DNA of 64,000 nucleotides, from NCBI RefSeq assembly GCF_030818955.1, contig NZ_JAUTBF010000001.1:3472001-3536000 (forward strand), given 5' to 3'. Each line of letters opens with the position of its first letter. Position 1 is the first letter of the stretch. The notes below the pieces were generated by a model that worked only from the letters and a program-made list of their open reading frames with translations, did not search any database and had not been told where the DNA came from. Positions 16,623-24,937 of the stretch are shown piece after piece. The DNA is from Microbacterium trichothecenolyticum. GTDB lineage: Bacteria > Actinomycetota > Actinomycetes > Actinomycetales > Microbacteriaceae. The translations under genes were made by a program, and so were the position numbers.

Positions 16623-17174
16623 ATGTCCGTGCGTCAGAGCCTGCTCGCGATCCTCGATCGCGGTGCCTGCTACGGCTCGCAGCTGCGCGCGGAGTACCAG
16701 CGGCGCACGGGTGCCTCCGTCAACGTCGGCCAGGTGTACACGACCCTCGAACGCCTCGAGCGCGACGGGCTCGTCGTGGGCCGCGGTGTCGACGATGAGG
16801 GGCGCGTGTTGTGGGGCGTCACCGACGCCGGGCGCGCCGAGACGCGAGCCTGGATGACGTCGCCGTTGCTCGCCGAGGGGCGCGACGAGGTGGCGTTGAA
16901 GATCGCGCTCGCCGTCACCCTTCCCGGAGCCGACGTGCCCGCCATCCTGGCCGCCCAGCGCGAGGCCGCGCGGCAGGCGTTGGCGGCTCCCGTCGGCGGG
17001 GTCGAGGGGGCGGATGCCGTGTCGACGGCCATCGTCGCCGCGGCGCGCCGTGCGCGGCTCGAGGCCGATCTGCGATGGCTCGACGAGGTGGAGCGTGTGG
17101 CGCGCGACGCCGTGGCGTTCGGGCTCTCGGCCGAGCGGCCCCGGCGCGGCCGCCCCGCGCGCACCGCCGGTTGA
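16623..17174 (+). CDS. PadR-family transcriptional regulator
   Basis: 183 residues. Residues 1-85 form a PadR winged helix (LLAILDRGACYGSQLRAEYQRR, VNVGQVYTTLERLERDGLVVGRGVDDEGR, VLWGVTDAGR). The rest is a helical dimerisation region as in subfamily II-like members. These proteins repress a neighbouring operon until a ligand or stress releases them. It is transcribed divergently from cydABDC with a palindrome between them, so control of the bd oxidase is a reasonable inference. CAGGAGG lies upstream of ATG 16623. Confidence 0.88.
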   Translation: MSVRQSLLAILDRGACYGSQLRAEYQRRTGASVNVGQVYTTLERLERDGLVVGRGVDDEGRVLWGVTDAGRAETRAWMTSPLLAEGRDEVALKIALAVTLPGADVPAILAAQREAARQALAAPVGGVEGADAVSTAIVAAARRARLEADLRWLDEVERVARDAVAFGLSAERPRRGRPARTAG

Positions 17175-17272
17175 AGCGCGAGTACCGTCGTTCGGGGCTT
17201 TCGTCAAGCCTGGAGCGCTTCTTCGGTGCGTGGCGCACTCTGTGATCACCCCGGACGATCAAGGAGTCGCAC

Positions 17273-17602
17273 ATGGTCATGGAAGCCCCGCCCGGCAGCT
17301 CCGGATCGAAGAAGGCGGCGCGGCGTGCCGACGCGCAGACCACCGCCGCGGCTCCGATCGTTGCCCCCGCCCCCGTCTCGGCCGTTCCGGCGCCTGCCGC
17401 CACCTTCACCGAGATCCCGTGGACGCGGATCGACCTCGATCTCTACGAGGTGGCACGCGACGGGTACATCGTCGGGTACGTCGAGGTGGTCGGCGCCGTG
17501 TTCGTCGCGCTCGGCGGCACGCGGTACGACCGTTCGGTCGAGCTCTCGCAGCACCTGACCTTCCACGCCGCCGTCGACGCGCTGTTGCGTCGCTCGGTCT
17601 GA
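17273..17602 (+). CDS. Small uncharacterised protein
   Basis: 109 residues, not recognised. The first 50 residues are basic then Ala/Pro-rich (likely disordered); residues 50-109 form a compact alpha/beta segment (EIPWTRIDLDLYEVARDGYIVGYVEVVGAVFVALGG). AAGGAG sits 6 nt before ATG 17273. No signal peptide or clear membrane span. Similar small proteins with an Ala/Pro tail and a conserved C-terminal domain occur singly in Microbacteriaceae genomes. Confidence 0.6.
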   Translation: MVMEAPPGSSGSKKAARRADAQTTAAAPIVAPAPVSAVPAPAATFTEIPWTRIDLDLYEVARDGYIVGYVEVVGAVFVALGGTRYDRSVELSQHLTFHAAVDALLRRSV

Positions 17603-17618
17603 CGTTGCGTCGACTCGC

Positions 17619-17939
17619 TCAGCGCACGAGCGTGTAGCCCGCTTCGTCGATCGCCGCCGCGAGACGGGCGTCGTCGGCCCCGTCGGTCGTGGCGATCCGC
17701 ACGATCGATGTGCCGCCCGCGTGGAGCTCGACGTCGACGACATCGACGCCGTCGAGGGCCGACAACTCCTCGGTGACCGCGCGGACGCAGTGCTCGCACG
17801 TCATGCCCTCGACGCGGAGCGTGTCGGTGGCGATCGCAGCCGACGCGGGGGTGGATGCCGCGTGCCCGCAGCCGCAGCCCGAGCCGCATCCGCCCGTGCC
17901 GGTCGAGGTGAGTCCGAGGTCGATGCGCTGTTCGGTCAT
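17619..17939 (-). CDS. copZ: CopZ-like copper chaperone with a cysteine-rich N-terminal extension
   Basis: 106 residues. Residues about 40-106 are a heavy-metal-associated (HMA) domain with the GMTCEHC motif (Cys48, Cys51). Before it lies an unusual Gly/Cys-rich arm with Cys18, Cys22, Cys24 and His26, which could hold further Cu(I). CopZ carries Cu(I) to export ATPases or to CsoR. It lies 53 bp downstream of csoR on the same strand and is preceded by GAAGGAGA. No copA P-type ATPase is present in the window. Confidence 0.85.
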   Translation of the reverse strand: MTEQRIDLGLTSTGTGGCGSGCGCGHAASTPASAAIATDTLRVEGMTCEHCVRAVTEELSALDGVDVVDVELHAGGTSIVRIATTDGADDARLAAAIDEAGYTLVR

Positions 17940-17992
17940 GATGTCTCCTTCGTGCGACGCGCTGGTGCGCTGGGATCGAGCGGGGTGTGCGG

Positions 17993-18283
17993 TCACGAGC
18001 GCACCAGGCGGGCGATCGCCTGGTTGGCCTCGCGGAGCTTTTCTTCGGCGACGGGTCCACCCTGCGCCGCGGCCTCGGCGACGCAGTGCGACAGGTGGTC
18101 GTCGAGCAAGGACAGGGCGACGTTCTCGAGCGCCTTCGTCACCGCCGACACCTGGGTGAGGATGTCGATGCAGTACTGGTCGTCGTCGACCATGCGCGCG
18201 ATGCCGCGCACCTGTCCCTCGGCGCGGCGGAGGCGTTTGAGCAACTCGTCTTTGTGTCCCACGTACCCGTGCATACCCATCAT
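17993..18283 (-). CDS. csoR: CsoR-family copper-sensing repressor
   Basis: 96 residues of the CsoR/RcnR fold (HKDELLKRLRRAEGQVRGIARMV). Cu(I) ligands Cys38, His63 and Cys67 are all present (QYCID; DDHLSHCV), which points to copper rather than nickel or formaldehyde sensing. The tetramer holds GC-rich operators until Cu(I) releases it. A matching operator sits 1 nt before ATG 18283, so the gene is probably self-repressed together with copZ. In-frame ATGs at 18280 and 18274 are alternative starts; 18274 would give the common MHGY opening. Confidence 0.9.
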   Translation of the reverse strand: MMGMHGYVGHKDELLKRLRRAEGQVRGIARMVDDDQYCIDILTQVSAVTKALENVALSLLDDHLSHCVAEAAAQGGPVAEEKLREANQAIARLVRS

Positions 18284-18284
18284 G

Positions 18285-18301
18285 ATACCCCCGTGGGGTA
18301 T
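18285..18301. promoter_or_regulatory. CsoR operator upstream of csoR-copZ
   Basis: ATACCCC-CGT-GGGGTAT, a perfect inverted repeat of the class bound by CsoR (A/T flank, run of four to five C, run of G, A/T flank). It nearly touches the csoR start codon, so the transcript start must be very near or within it. Confidence 0.85.
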
Positions 18302-18505
18302 GCATAGCACGGGTCGCGCACCTGTCAACCCCCTCGGCTCGTGTGCGGGCATGGCGCATCGTCGAGGAATCAGGAGGTCGACATGTTCTCACGTCGCACC
18401 GGTGGTGGTCAGCGATGACCGCCGACCCCTTCCCCACCGGCCCCCATCGTCCCGTGCGTATCCCGCACCTGCCCCCGCTGCGCTCCCAGCGGCGAGAATC
18501 GAAGG

Positions 18506-18865
18506 ATGACGCGCACACTGGCGGCACTCCCGGGCGCCGCTCGGAGGCTGTGTCTCAGCCGAAGAAACGGCGAGATCTGCACCCGTGAGACCGGCCATCG
18601 CGGCCTGCACCACCGCCGCGGCGGCCGGCTGCTGTGGAGTGACCTGCAGGCCGACCCGCCGCAGTGCCCGGGGGTGGGAGCTCCCGCGCAGCCCGCGGCG
18701 ACGTTGCCGGACGGCTACCCGGGCGGCCGCGCCCTCTGCCCCGTGTGCTGGGCCTTCGTGATCCCCGTCGACGGGGCCCTGGCGCCGCACGACACGTGGC
18801 GCGGTGACGACTCCCGCGCCGAGGCGGACCGTCGGCGCGACTGGTTCAACGCCTTCGGGTGGTGA
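18506..18865 (+). CDS. Small uncharacterised protein with a CxxC pair
   Basis: 119 residues, not recognised. It contains five cysteines, including CPVCWAFVIP, which could bind a metal or form a small zinc ribbon, and His/Arg-rich stretches (HRGLHHRRGGR). No ribosome site fits ATG 18506; GAGAAT lies 6 nt upstream, consistent with a leaderless transcript. The 3' end overlaps the convergent ABC ATPase gene by 20 bp. Confidence 0.5.
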   Translation: MTRTLAALPGAARRLCLSRRNGEICTRETGHRGLHHRRGGRLLWSDLQADPPQCPGVGAPAQPAATLPDGYPGGRALCPVCWAFVIPVDGALAPHDTWRGDDSRAEADRRRDWFNAFGW

Positions 18866-19541
18866 CGACGGCAGTGCGCCCGTCGACCACCTCGACGGTG
18901 TCGTCCAGCGCGTCGGCGTGCACGAGGTCGTGCGTGACGAGCAGTGTCGCGGTGCCGCGCTCGCGCGTGAGGCGCGCGATGAGGGCCATGATCTCCGCCC
19001 CGCGGGCGGTGTCGAGAGCGCTCGTCGGCTCATCGACGAGCAGCACGCGCGGCGCGTGCACGAGCGCCCGGGCGATCGCCACGCGCTGCCGCTGACCGCC
19101 CGACAGCTGAGCGGGGCGGCGATCGCCGTGGGCGCCGAGTCCGACGGCATCCAGGAGCCCCTCCACCCGCTCGCGGATCGCCGCCCGGCGCTCCCGCCGG
19201 CCGCGCCCGCCCAGCTCGGCCATCACGCGCAGCTGTTCGCGCGCGGTGAGGGCGGGCAGCAGTTGCGGCTGCTGGAACACGATGCCGATGCGCTCGCGGC
19301 GCAGCGCCGTGCACTCGGCCGTACGCAGACCGGTGACGTCCACACCGTCGACGATGACCCGGCCCGAGTCGGGGCGCACGAGGGTCGCGGCGAGGGCGAG
19401 CAGACTGGATTTTCCCGAGCCCGAGGGCCCGGTGATGCCCGTCACTCTGCCCCGTCCCGCCTCCAGCGTGACGTGGTCGACCGCGGTGACACGCGCGTCG
19501 CCGTCGGGGTAGGTCAGAGTGACGTCGTCGAGAAGGATCAT
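18846..19541 (-). CDS. ABC transporter ATP-binding protein (MacB/LolD type)
   Basis: 231 residues. Walker A GPSGSGKSS, Q-loop VFQQPQLLPALT, signature LSGGQRQRVAIARALV, Walker B VLLVDEPTSALD and switch LLVTHD are all present. The family powers FtsX-like permeases that extrude lipids, peptides or antibiotics or move lipoproteins rather than import. It overlaps the permease stop by 4 nt (ATGA). A longer open frame runs upstream but is inside the permease gene. The pair is divergent from a two-component system that probably controls it. Confidence 0.92.
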   Translation of the reverse strand: MILLDDVTLTYPDGDARVTAVDHVTLEAGRGRVTGITGPSGSGKSSLLALAATLVRPDSGRVIVDGVDVTGLRTAECTALRRERIGIVFQQPQLLPALTAREQLRVMAELGGRGRRERRAAIRERVEGLLDAVGLGAHGDRRPAQLSGGQRQRVAIARALVHAPRVLLVDEPTSALDTARGAEIMALIARLTRERGTATLLVTHDLVHADALDDTVEVVDGRTAVVTTRRR

Positions 19542-20590
19542 CGTGTGCTCCCGAGTGCGGTGAGGGGGTCGGATGCCGTGACGATGCGCAGCGACACGGC
19601 GGCGCCCAGCACGCCCAGCGCGATCATCACGAGGGCGGGCGCGAGGGTGGTGAGCGGGCTCAGCACGAAGGGCAGCGCGCCATCCGCCAGGGCGCCGAGC
19701 CCGGCGGTCAGGGCGATGCCCACCCCGACGCCGGCGGCGAGCACGACCAGCGCTTGACCGAGCGCGTCGCGCAGCAGCGCGGGCGTGCTCGCCCCGAGCG
19801 CCTTGAGCACGGCGACATCCCCGGCGCGCTGCATCGTCCAGACGGTGAAGAACGCCCCCACCACGAGCGCCGACACCGCGAAGAGCATCGCGATCATCAG
19901 CGCCAGCGAGCCGATCTCCGAGCGGAACGTGGGCAGCGCCGTCAGGCTCGACAGGGGAGTGGATGCCGTGGTGCCGGTCTCGGTGGCCACGGCGCTCCAG
20001 TCGGCGTCGCCCGACACCGCCAGGACCGTCGGCAGCCCCGCCCCGCCCAGCCGCCGGTCGATCCCGGCCCACGCCGACGCGGTCATCGACACGACGGGCG
20101 TGTGGCTGTACCACGCGTCGCCGCCGACGCCCGCGACGCGGTAGCGCGACCCGGCGATCGTCACGTCGTCGCCCGCCGCGGCGCCCAGCGCCGTCGCCGC
20201 TCCGGCAGACAGCGTCACCTCGTCGTCGCGCGGTGGAGCGCTCGCCGTGTCCGCCCCGAAGAGCGCGACGCCACCCCCGCTGCCGGGGCCCTCGGCGCGG
20301 GTCTGGGCGATGCCGACCGGGGTGACCGCGCGCACGCCGTCGGCGCTGCGCCACGCCGCGACCGTCGCGTCGTCGATGCGCGAGTCGGCGAAGGTCGCCG
20401 TCGCGCCGCCCACCGGCTGCAGCACGAGCGTGTCGCCGGGCAGCGCCAACACGGCCGAGACGTTCTGCGCGGCGAGACCGCCGGTGAGACCCGACAGGAA
20501 TCCCACGAGCAGGGTGATGAGCGCGACGACCGCTCCGATGAGGGCGAACCGCCCGCGGGCGAACCGCAGATCGCGCCATGCGACGTACAC
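19538..20590 (-). CDS. FtsX-like ABC permease
   Basis: 350 residues from GTG 20590 with GGAAGGAGGCGAC upstream. One N-terminal membrane helix, an extracytoplasmic domain of about 190 residues (MacB periplasmic core-like), then three C-terminal helices: the MacB/FtsX layout. The motif DVAVLKALGAS is the cytoplasmic coupling helix typical of the family. With the downstream ATPase it makes a mechanotransmission-type exporter; two copies would dimerise. Substrate unknown. Confidence 0.9.
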   Translation of the reverse strand: MYVAWRDLRFARGRFALIGAVVALITLLVGFLSGLTGGLAAQNVSAVLALPGDTLVLQPVGGATATFADSRIDDATVAAWRSADGVRAVTPVGIAQTRAEGPGSGGGVALFGADTASAPPRDDEVTLSAGAATALGAAAGDDVTIAGSRYRVAGVGGDAWYSHTPVVSMTASAWAGIDRRLGGAGLPTVLAVSGDADWSAVATETGTTASTPLSSLTALPTFRSEIGSLALMIAMLFAVSALVVGAFFTVWTMQRAGDVAVLKALGASTPALLRDALGQALVVLAAGVGVGIALTAGLGALADGALPFVLSPLTTLAPALVMIALGVLGAAVSLRIVTASDPLTALGSTR

Positions 20591-20735
20591 GTCGCCTCCT
20601 TCCGCCGGCGGACCTCACCGGCATCCCCTACCCTTCCCGGCACCCGGCGGCGGGTCATCGGCGGGGCGGGCGAACTCCTTTTCCACATTTCGGATGATCC
20701 GCCGGTCGCCCGGCATCCGTAGCCTGGACCTCGAC

Positions 20736-21899
20736 ATGCCGCATCGCACCCTCGCTCCCGTCTTCGCGGGCCTGCGTGCAGGACTCCACGCCCTCTTCGG
20801 CGGCCTGCTCGCCCTCGTCGTCGTGCGCGTGCTGCTGACCGGGGGATCGGCGACCGCCCTCGTGCTGGCGGGGTTGCTGGCAGTCGCGTATCTCGCGGGA
20901 CTCTGGCTCGCCCGCGGCGGGCGCTCGCGCGCGGGCGTCGTGTGGCTGGCGGCGCTGACGCTCGTGTGGGCCCTGCTGATGTGGGCCGTGCCCGAGGCGG
21001 CGTACCTCGTGTTCCCGCTGTTCTTCCTGTACCTGCACCTGCTGCCCGGAATCGGCGGCCCGCTCGCCGTCGTGGGCACGACGGCGGTGACCGTCGTCGC
21101 CCTCGCCGTGCACGGCGGGCTCACCGTGGGCGGCGTCGTCGGCCCCGTGGTCGGTGCCGGCGTCGCGCTGCTGATCGGTCTGGGGTACTCCGCGCTCGAG
21201 CGCCGCGCCGTCGAGCGCGAGGCGCTCATGGCCGAGCTCATCGCGACCCGTGACCGGCTGGCCGCCGCCGAGCGCGAGCAGGGCACGCTCGCCGAACGCG
21301 CGCGCCTCGCGCGCGAGCTGCACGACACGGTCGCCCAGGGGCTGTCGAGCATCCAGATGCTGCTGCACGCGGCGGAGCGGGCCGATCCCGAGGGACCCGG
21401 TGTCGCGCACGTGCGCCTCGCCCGGCAGACGGCGGCCGACGGCCTCGCCGAGACCCGGCGCTTCATCCGCGAGCTCGCCCCGCCCAGCCTCGACCGCGGG
21501 CTCGGCGAGGCGCTCGAGCGCCTCGCCGCCACGTGGAGCGCGAGGGAGGGCATCGGCGTCGACGTGCACGTGGATGCCGCGGTGTCGCTGCCGATGGACG
21601 CGCAGACGGCTCTGCTGCGCATCGCCCAGGGGGCTCTCGCCAACGTCGCGCAGCACGCGAGCGCGACCCGCGTCACCGTCCGCCTGAGCGGCGACGGCGA
21701 TGCCGCGCGTCTCACGATGGTCGACGACGGCGTCGGGTTCGACGCGCGCGCCGCGGCCGCCGTGGCATCGGCCACCGACTCCTTCGGATTGCGCGCGATG
21801 CGTGAGCGTGTCGAGCAGCTCGACGGCGACATCGTCGTCGACACCGCCCCCGGCGCCGGCACCGCGATCACCGTCACCCTCACGGGGGAGGCCCCGTGA
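20736..21899 (+). CDS. DesK/NarX-type sensor histidine kinase (HisKA_3)
   Basis: 387 residues. Residues 10-150 hold about five or six membrane helices with almost no outside loop, so it probably senses a membrane state or a protein partner. A short coiled coil leads to the HisKA_3 box (ARLARELHDTVAQGLSSIQ) with His196 as phosphoacceptor, then the HATPase region with an N-box-like NVAQHASA and G-box DDGVGFD. It overlaps the response regulator by 4 nt (GTGA). No Shine-Dalgarno is seen; TAGCCT 10 nt upstream of ATG 20736 may be the -10. Confidence 0.93.
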   Translation: MPHRTLAPVFAGLRAGLHALFGGLLALVVVRVLLTGGSATALVLAGLLAVAYLAGLWLARGGRSRAGVVWLAALTLVWALLMWAVPEAAYLVFPLFFLYLHLLPGIGGPLAVVGTTAVTVVALAVHGGLTVGGVVGPVVGAGVALLIGLGYSALERRAVEREALMAELIATRDRLAAAEREQGTLAERARLARELHDTVAQGLSSIQMLLHAAERADPEGPGVAHVRLARQTAADGLAETRRFIRELAPPSLDRGLGEALERLAATWSAREGIGVDVHVDAAVSLPMDAQTALLRIAQGALANVAQHASATRVTVRLSGDGDAARLTMVDDGVGFDARAAAAVASATDSFGLRAMRERVEQLDGDIVVDTAPGAGTAITVTLTGEAP

Positions 21900-22516
21900 T
21901 CCGCGTCGTCATCGCCGACGACCACCCGGTCGTGCGCGCCGGGGTGCGGGCGCTCCTCGATGCCGAGTCCGACATCGACGTGGTGGGCGAGGCCGCGACC
22001 CCCGACGAGGCCGTCGCCCTCGCCGAGCAACGGTCTCCCGAGCTCGTGCTCATGGACCTGCAGTTCGGCGAGCGTGCGGCCGGAGCCGCGGCGACGCGGC
22101 GCATCCGGGCGCTGGCCGCACCGCCCTACGTGCTCGTGCTCACCAACTACGACACCGACGGCGACATCCTCGGCGCCGTCGAGGCGGGCGCGAGCGGCTA
22201 CCTCCTCAAAGACGCCCCTCCCCACGAGCTGCTCGCGGGCGTCCGCGCCGCCGCCGCGGGGCAGAGCGCCCTCGCCCCCGCGATCGCGGGACGGCTGCTG
22301 GCGCGTCTGCGCGAGCCCCGTGTCACGCTCTCGGGGCGCGAGATCGAGGTCTTGCGTCTCGTCGCGCGCGGCGCGTCGAACGCCGACGTCGCCGCGCGCC
22401 TGCACATCACCGACGCCACGGTGAAGTCGCACCTGGCCCACGTCTTCTCCAAGCTCGGCGTCTCGTCGCGCACCGCCGCCGTCTCGGCCGCCCGGGCTCT
22501 CGGCATCCTGCGCTGA
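21896..22516 (+). CDS. NarL/LuxR-family response regulator
   Basis: 206 residues from GTG 21896. Receiver domain (VVIADDHPVVRAGV, phosphoacceptor Asp54 in LVLMDLQF, conserved LLKDAPP lysine) followed by a LuxR-type HTH (LSGREIEVLRLVARGASNADVAARLHITDATVKSHLAHVFSKLGV). It receives phosphate from the kinase just upstream. The ABC exporter genes start 146 bp away on the other strand, so they are its most likely target, as in LiaRS-like and other DesK-type systems with ABC exporters. Confidence 0.95.
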   Translation: MIRVVIADDHPVVRAGVRALLDAESDIDVVGEAATPDEAVALAEQRSPELVLMDLQFGERAAGAAATRRIRALAAPPYVLVLTNYDTDGDILGAVEAGASGYLLKDAPPHELLAGVRAAAAGQSALAPAIAGRLLARLREPRVTLSGREIEVLRLVARGASNADVAARLHITDATVKSHLAHVFSKLGVSSRTAAVSAARALGILR

Positions 22517-22541
22517 CGGGTCCCGCCGCGTGGAGGGCACG

Positions 22542-22547
22542 TACGAT
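22542..22547 (+). promoter_or_regulatory. -10 element for a leaderless transcript
   Basis: TACGAT, 7 nt before ATG 22555 with no ribosome site between, so the transcript probably begins at or beside the start codon. It also decides the start: the upstream ATG 22546 overlaps this hexamer. Confidence 0.55.
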
Positions 22548-22554
22548 GGGCGAC

Positions 22555-23055
22555 ATGATCCGGGTGCGCGTGGTCGGTGTCGCCCTCGACCCGGCCCAGC
22601 AGCACGTCATCCTGTTGAAACCCGTCGACACCTCCGTCAGCGGCGACCTGGTGCTGCCGGTGTGGATCGGCGGGCAGGAGGCGATGTCGATCCTCGTCGC
22701 GATCGAGGGCACGGGCAGCCCCCGCCCGCTCGCTCACGACCTGACGACGGCGATGCTGGGCGAACTGTCGGCATCCGTCGAGCGCGTCGAGGTGACGCAT
22801 CTCGACGCGGGAACGTTCCACGCTCGCGTGCACCTGGACACCCCCGCCGGTCCGCGGATCTTCGACGCCCGCCCCTCCGACGCGATCGCGCTCGCCGCGC
22901 GCTCCGGCGGGTCGATCTGGGTGGCCGAGGCCGTTTTCGATGAGGCCGGGGTGCCCGACGAGGCGGTGGAGATCGAGGCTCCCGCCGACGACGACCGGGT
23001 CGAGGAGTTCCGCCGCTTCCTCGACGACGTCGATCCCGACGACTTCCTGAGCTGA
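22555..23055 (+). CDS. BFN-domain (bifunctional nuclease family, DUF151) protein
   Basis: 166 residues. [32 protein letters not shown] and [23 protein letters not shown] are hallmarks of the DUF151/BFN family, one of which has been reported as a bifunctional nuclease in plants. In actinobacteria the gene is commonly near merR-like and glycine-cleavage loci; its cell role is unsettled. The acidic tail ([22 protein letters not shown]) is typical. Start chosen from the leaderless -10 at 22542. Confidence 0.88.
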   Translation: MIRVRVVGVALDPAQQHVILLKPVDTSVSGDLVLPVWIGGQEAMSILVAIEGTGSPRPLAHDLTTAMLGELSASVERVEVTHLDAGTFHARVHLDTPAGPRIFDARPSDAIALAARSGGSIWVAEAVFDEAGVPDEAVEIEAPADDDRVEEFRRFLDDVDPDDFLS

Positions 23056-23084
23056 CGCGTCGACTCGACCGCCCCCGGCGCTTC

Positions 23085-23090
23085 TAGACT
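23085..23090 (+). promoter_or_regulatory. -10 element of the gnd promoter
   Basis: TAGACT, about 50 nt upstream of the gnd start, inside the 85-bp gap after the BFN gene; five of six consensus positions allowing the common actinobacterial TAGNNT form. Confidence 0.4.
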
Positions 23091-23140
23091 CGCGGGGAGG
23101 GCCGCCGCAGCGGCCGCGATCCACGATGAACGGGGAACCA

Positions 23141-24202
23141 ATGCAACTCGCCATGGTCGGGCTCGGACGAATGGGCGCCAACATCGTCCGCAGGCTCATG
23201 AAAGACGGTCACGACTGCGTCGTCTTCGACGTGAACCAGGATGCTGTCGCCACGCTCGTCGCCGAGGGAGCGACCGGTGCCACGAGCATCGCCGACCTCG
23301 CGTCGAAGCTCACCAAGCCCCGCGCGGTCTGGCTGATGATCCCGGCGGGGCTCACCGGCTCGGTTGTCGATCAGGTCGCCGAGGTGTTCGAACCCGGTGA
23401 CATCATCATCGACGGCGGAAACTCGAACTACCGCGACGATGTCCGTCGCGCGGCGAAACTGAACGACTCCGGCATCCACTACGTCGACGTGGGCACCAGC
23501 GGCGGCGTGTTCGGGCTCGAGCGCGGGTACTGCCTCATGGTGGGCGGTCACGACGAGGCCGTCGCGCACCTGGAGCCCGTGCTGCGCACGATCGCCCCGG
23601 GGCCCGGCGACGTCGAGCGCACGCCCGGTCGCACGGGCGACTACTCCACCGAAGAGCGCGGCTACCTGCACTGCGGTCCCTCCGGTGCCGGACACTTCGT
23701 GAAGATGGTGCACAACGGCATCGAGTACGGCATCATGGCCGCGCTCGCCGAGGGGCTCAACGTCTTGCACAACGCCGACGCGGGGCTGCGCCAGGGCGAG
23801 CACTCCGCCGAGGTCGCCCCGCTGGAGGAGCCCGAGTTCTACCAGTTCGACATCGACACGGCTCGCGTGACCGAGCTCTGGCGTCGAGGCTCCGTCATCT
23901 CGTCGTGGCTGCTCGACTTGACCGCCGCCGCGCTCGCGCAGAACCCCACGCTCGACGGCCTGGCGGGCCGCGTCTCGGACTCGGGCGAGGGACGCTGGAC
24001 CGTCAAGGCGGCGGTCGACACCGGCGTTCCGGTCCCCGTGCTGGCCGCGTCGCTGTTCGAGCGTTTCGCGTCGCGCGGCGAAGATCACTTCGCCAACCAG
24101 ATTCTCTCGGCGATGCGTCTGCAGTTCGGCGGGCACCAGGAGCTGCCGTCCGGTGACGTGCTCGAAGCCGGCCAGAAGAAGGCCGAGAGCGGCGGGGAAT
24201 GA
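23141..24202 (+). CDS. gnd: 6-phosphogluconate dehydrogenase, decarboxylating (short GntZ-like form)
   Basis: 353 residues. Rossmann motif [15 protein letters not shown], substrate-site [10 protein letters not shown] and [21 protein letters not shown], catalytic lysine region [19 protein letters not shown]. It oxidises 6-phosphogluconate to ribulose 5-phosphate and CO2. The length is that of the short (YqeC/GntZ) class, usually NAD-preferring, not the 470-residue Gnd. ATG 23141 has GGGGA 4 nt upstream; ATG 23126 is an alternative. The gene ends 15 bp from a convergent gene. Confidence 0.93.
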   Translation: MQLAMVGLGRMGANIVRRLMKDGHDCVVFDVNQDAVATLVAEGATGATSIADLASKLTKPRAVWLMIPAGLTGSVVDQVAEVFEPGDIIIDGGNSNYRDDVRRAAKLNDSGIHYVDVGTSGGVFGLERGYCLMVGGHDEAVAHLEPVLRTIAPGPGDVERTPGRTGDYSTEERGYLHCGPSGAGHFVKMVHNGIEYGIMAALAEGLNVLHNADAGLRQGEHSAEVAPLEEPEFYQFDIDTARVTELWRRGSVISSWLLDLTAAALAQNPTLDGLAGRVSDSGEGRWTVKAAVDTGVPVPVLAASLFERFASRGEDHFANQILSAMRLQFGGHQELPSGDVLEAGQKKAESGGE

Positions 24203-24217
24203 GCGCTCGCGTGCGGA

Positions 24218-24748
24218 TCAGCGCGTCAGGGTGATCTGACAGATGTGCAGGCCCTCGCCGTCGGTCCAGACATCGATGGCGGGGGCGACGCACGGTGCGC
24301 TCTCGGCGGTGAGCAGCTGCACCGCGTGCTCCTCGTACAGCGCGTAGGGGCCGATCGTGCCGCGCACGGCAGCCGAGGTGCCCGCGGGGAGGGCCCCCGT
24401 GGTTCCGAGATCGTTCATGAGCGCGGCGCTGTCGGCCTCGGTGTAGTGGTTCGCGCCGTCGATGTCGCGACAGTTGGCGGTGCCGCCGACGCCGATCGGG
24501 AATCCGTCGCCCAGGCAGTAGCCGCCCAGCGGGACGTCGGGGAGGGAGCCGTTCTCGGTGCGGTACTTCTCGAAGATCTCCTGCCAGTGCACGAGCCGAT
24601 CGGTGGCCTCGGCGTTCGGGTCGGACTGCTGGGTCGAGAGGAACCAGGCCAGGAAGGTGAGCGCGCTGATCACGAGCAGCCCGCCGACGGCGAGAGCGAT
24701 GATCGCCGCGGGGTGCAGACGGGTGCGGGACGACGTGGGGGAAGACAT
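24218..24748 (-). CDS. Membrane-anchored pseudopilin-like protein
   Basis: 176 residues: short basic N-terminus, one strong membrane helix (AAIIALAVGGLLVISALTFLAWFL), then an outside domain. The start of that domain (LVHWQEIFEKYRTENGSLPD) closely resembles the conserved helix of GspG-type pseudopilins, and four cysteines could form two disulfides. No prepilin peptidase site is evident before the helix and no type II or IV pilus genes are nearby, so it is probably a tethered orphan rather than an assembled pilin. Function unknown. Confidence 0.6.
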   Translation of the reverse strand: MSSPTSSRTRLHPAAIIALAVGGLLVISALTFLAWFLSTQQSDPNAEATDRLVHWQEIFEKYRTENGSLPDVPLGGYCLGDGFPIGVGGTANCRDIDGANHYTEADSAALMNDLGTTGALPAGTSAAVRGTIGPYALYEEHAVQLLTAESAPCVAPAIDVWTDGEGLHICQITLTR

Positions 24749-24937
24749 GGCGACGGACTTTCTCGAGGGGCGCTGCGGCGCCGGTCGGCGCCGAAAGAGA
24801 CACGACGGCCACAGGCTGTCATGCCGCGCGCCGCGCGCCGCGTCCCGCCTGCGCGATCATCCCGGTGCGCGCCACCAGGTTCATTCGGTGCTTCACCCGT
24901 GGCGTACTCGAGGGGACGTTCGGGAGAGACTAGAGGG

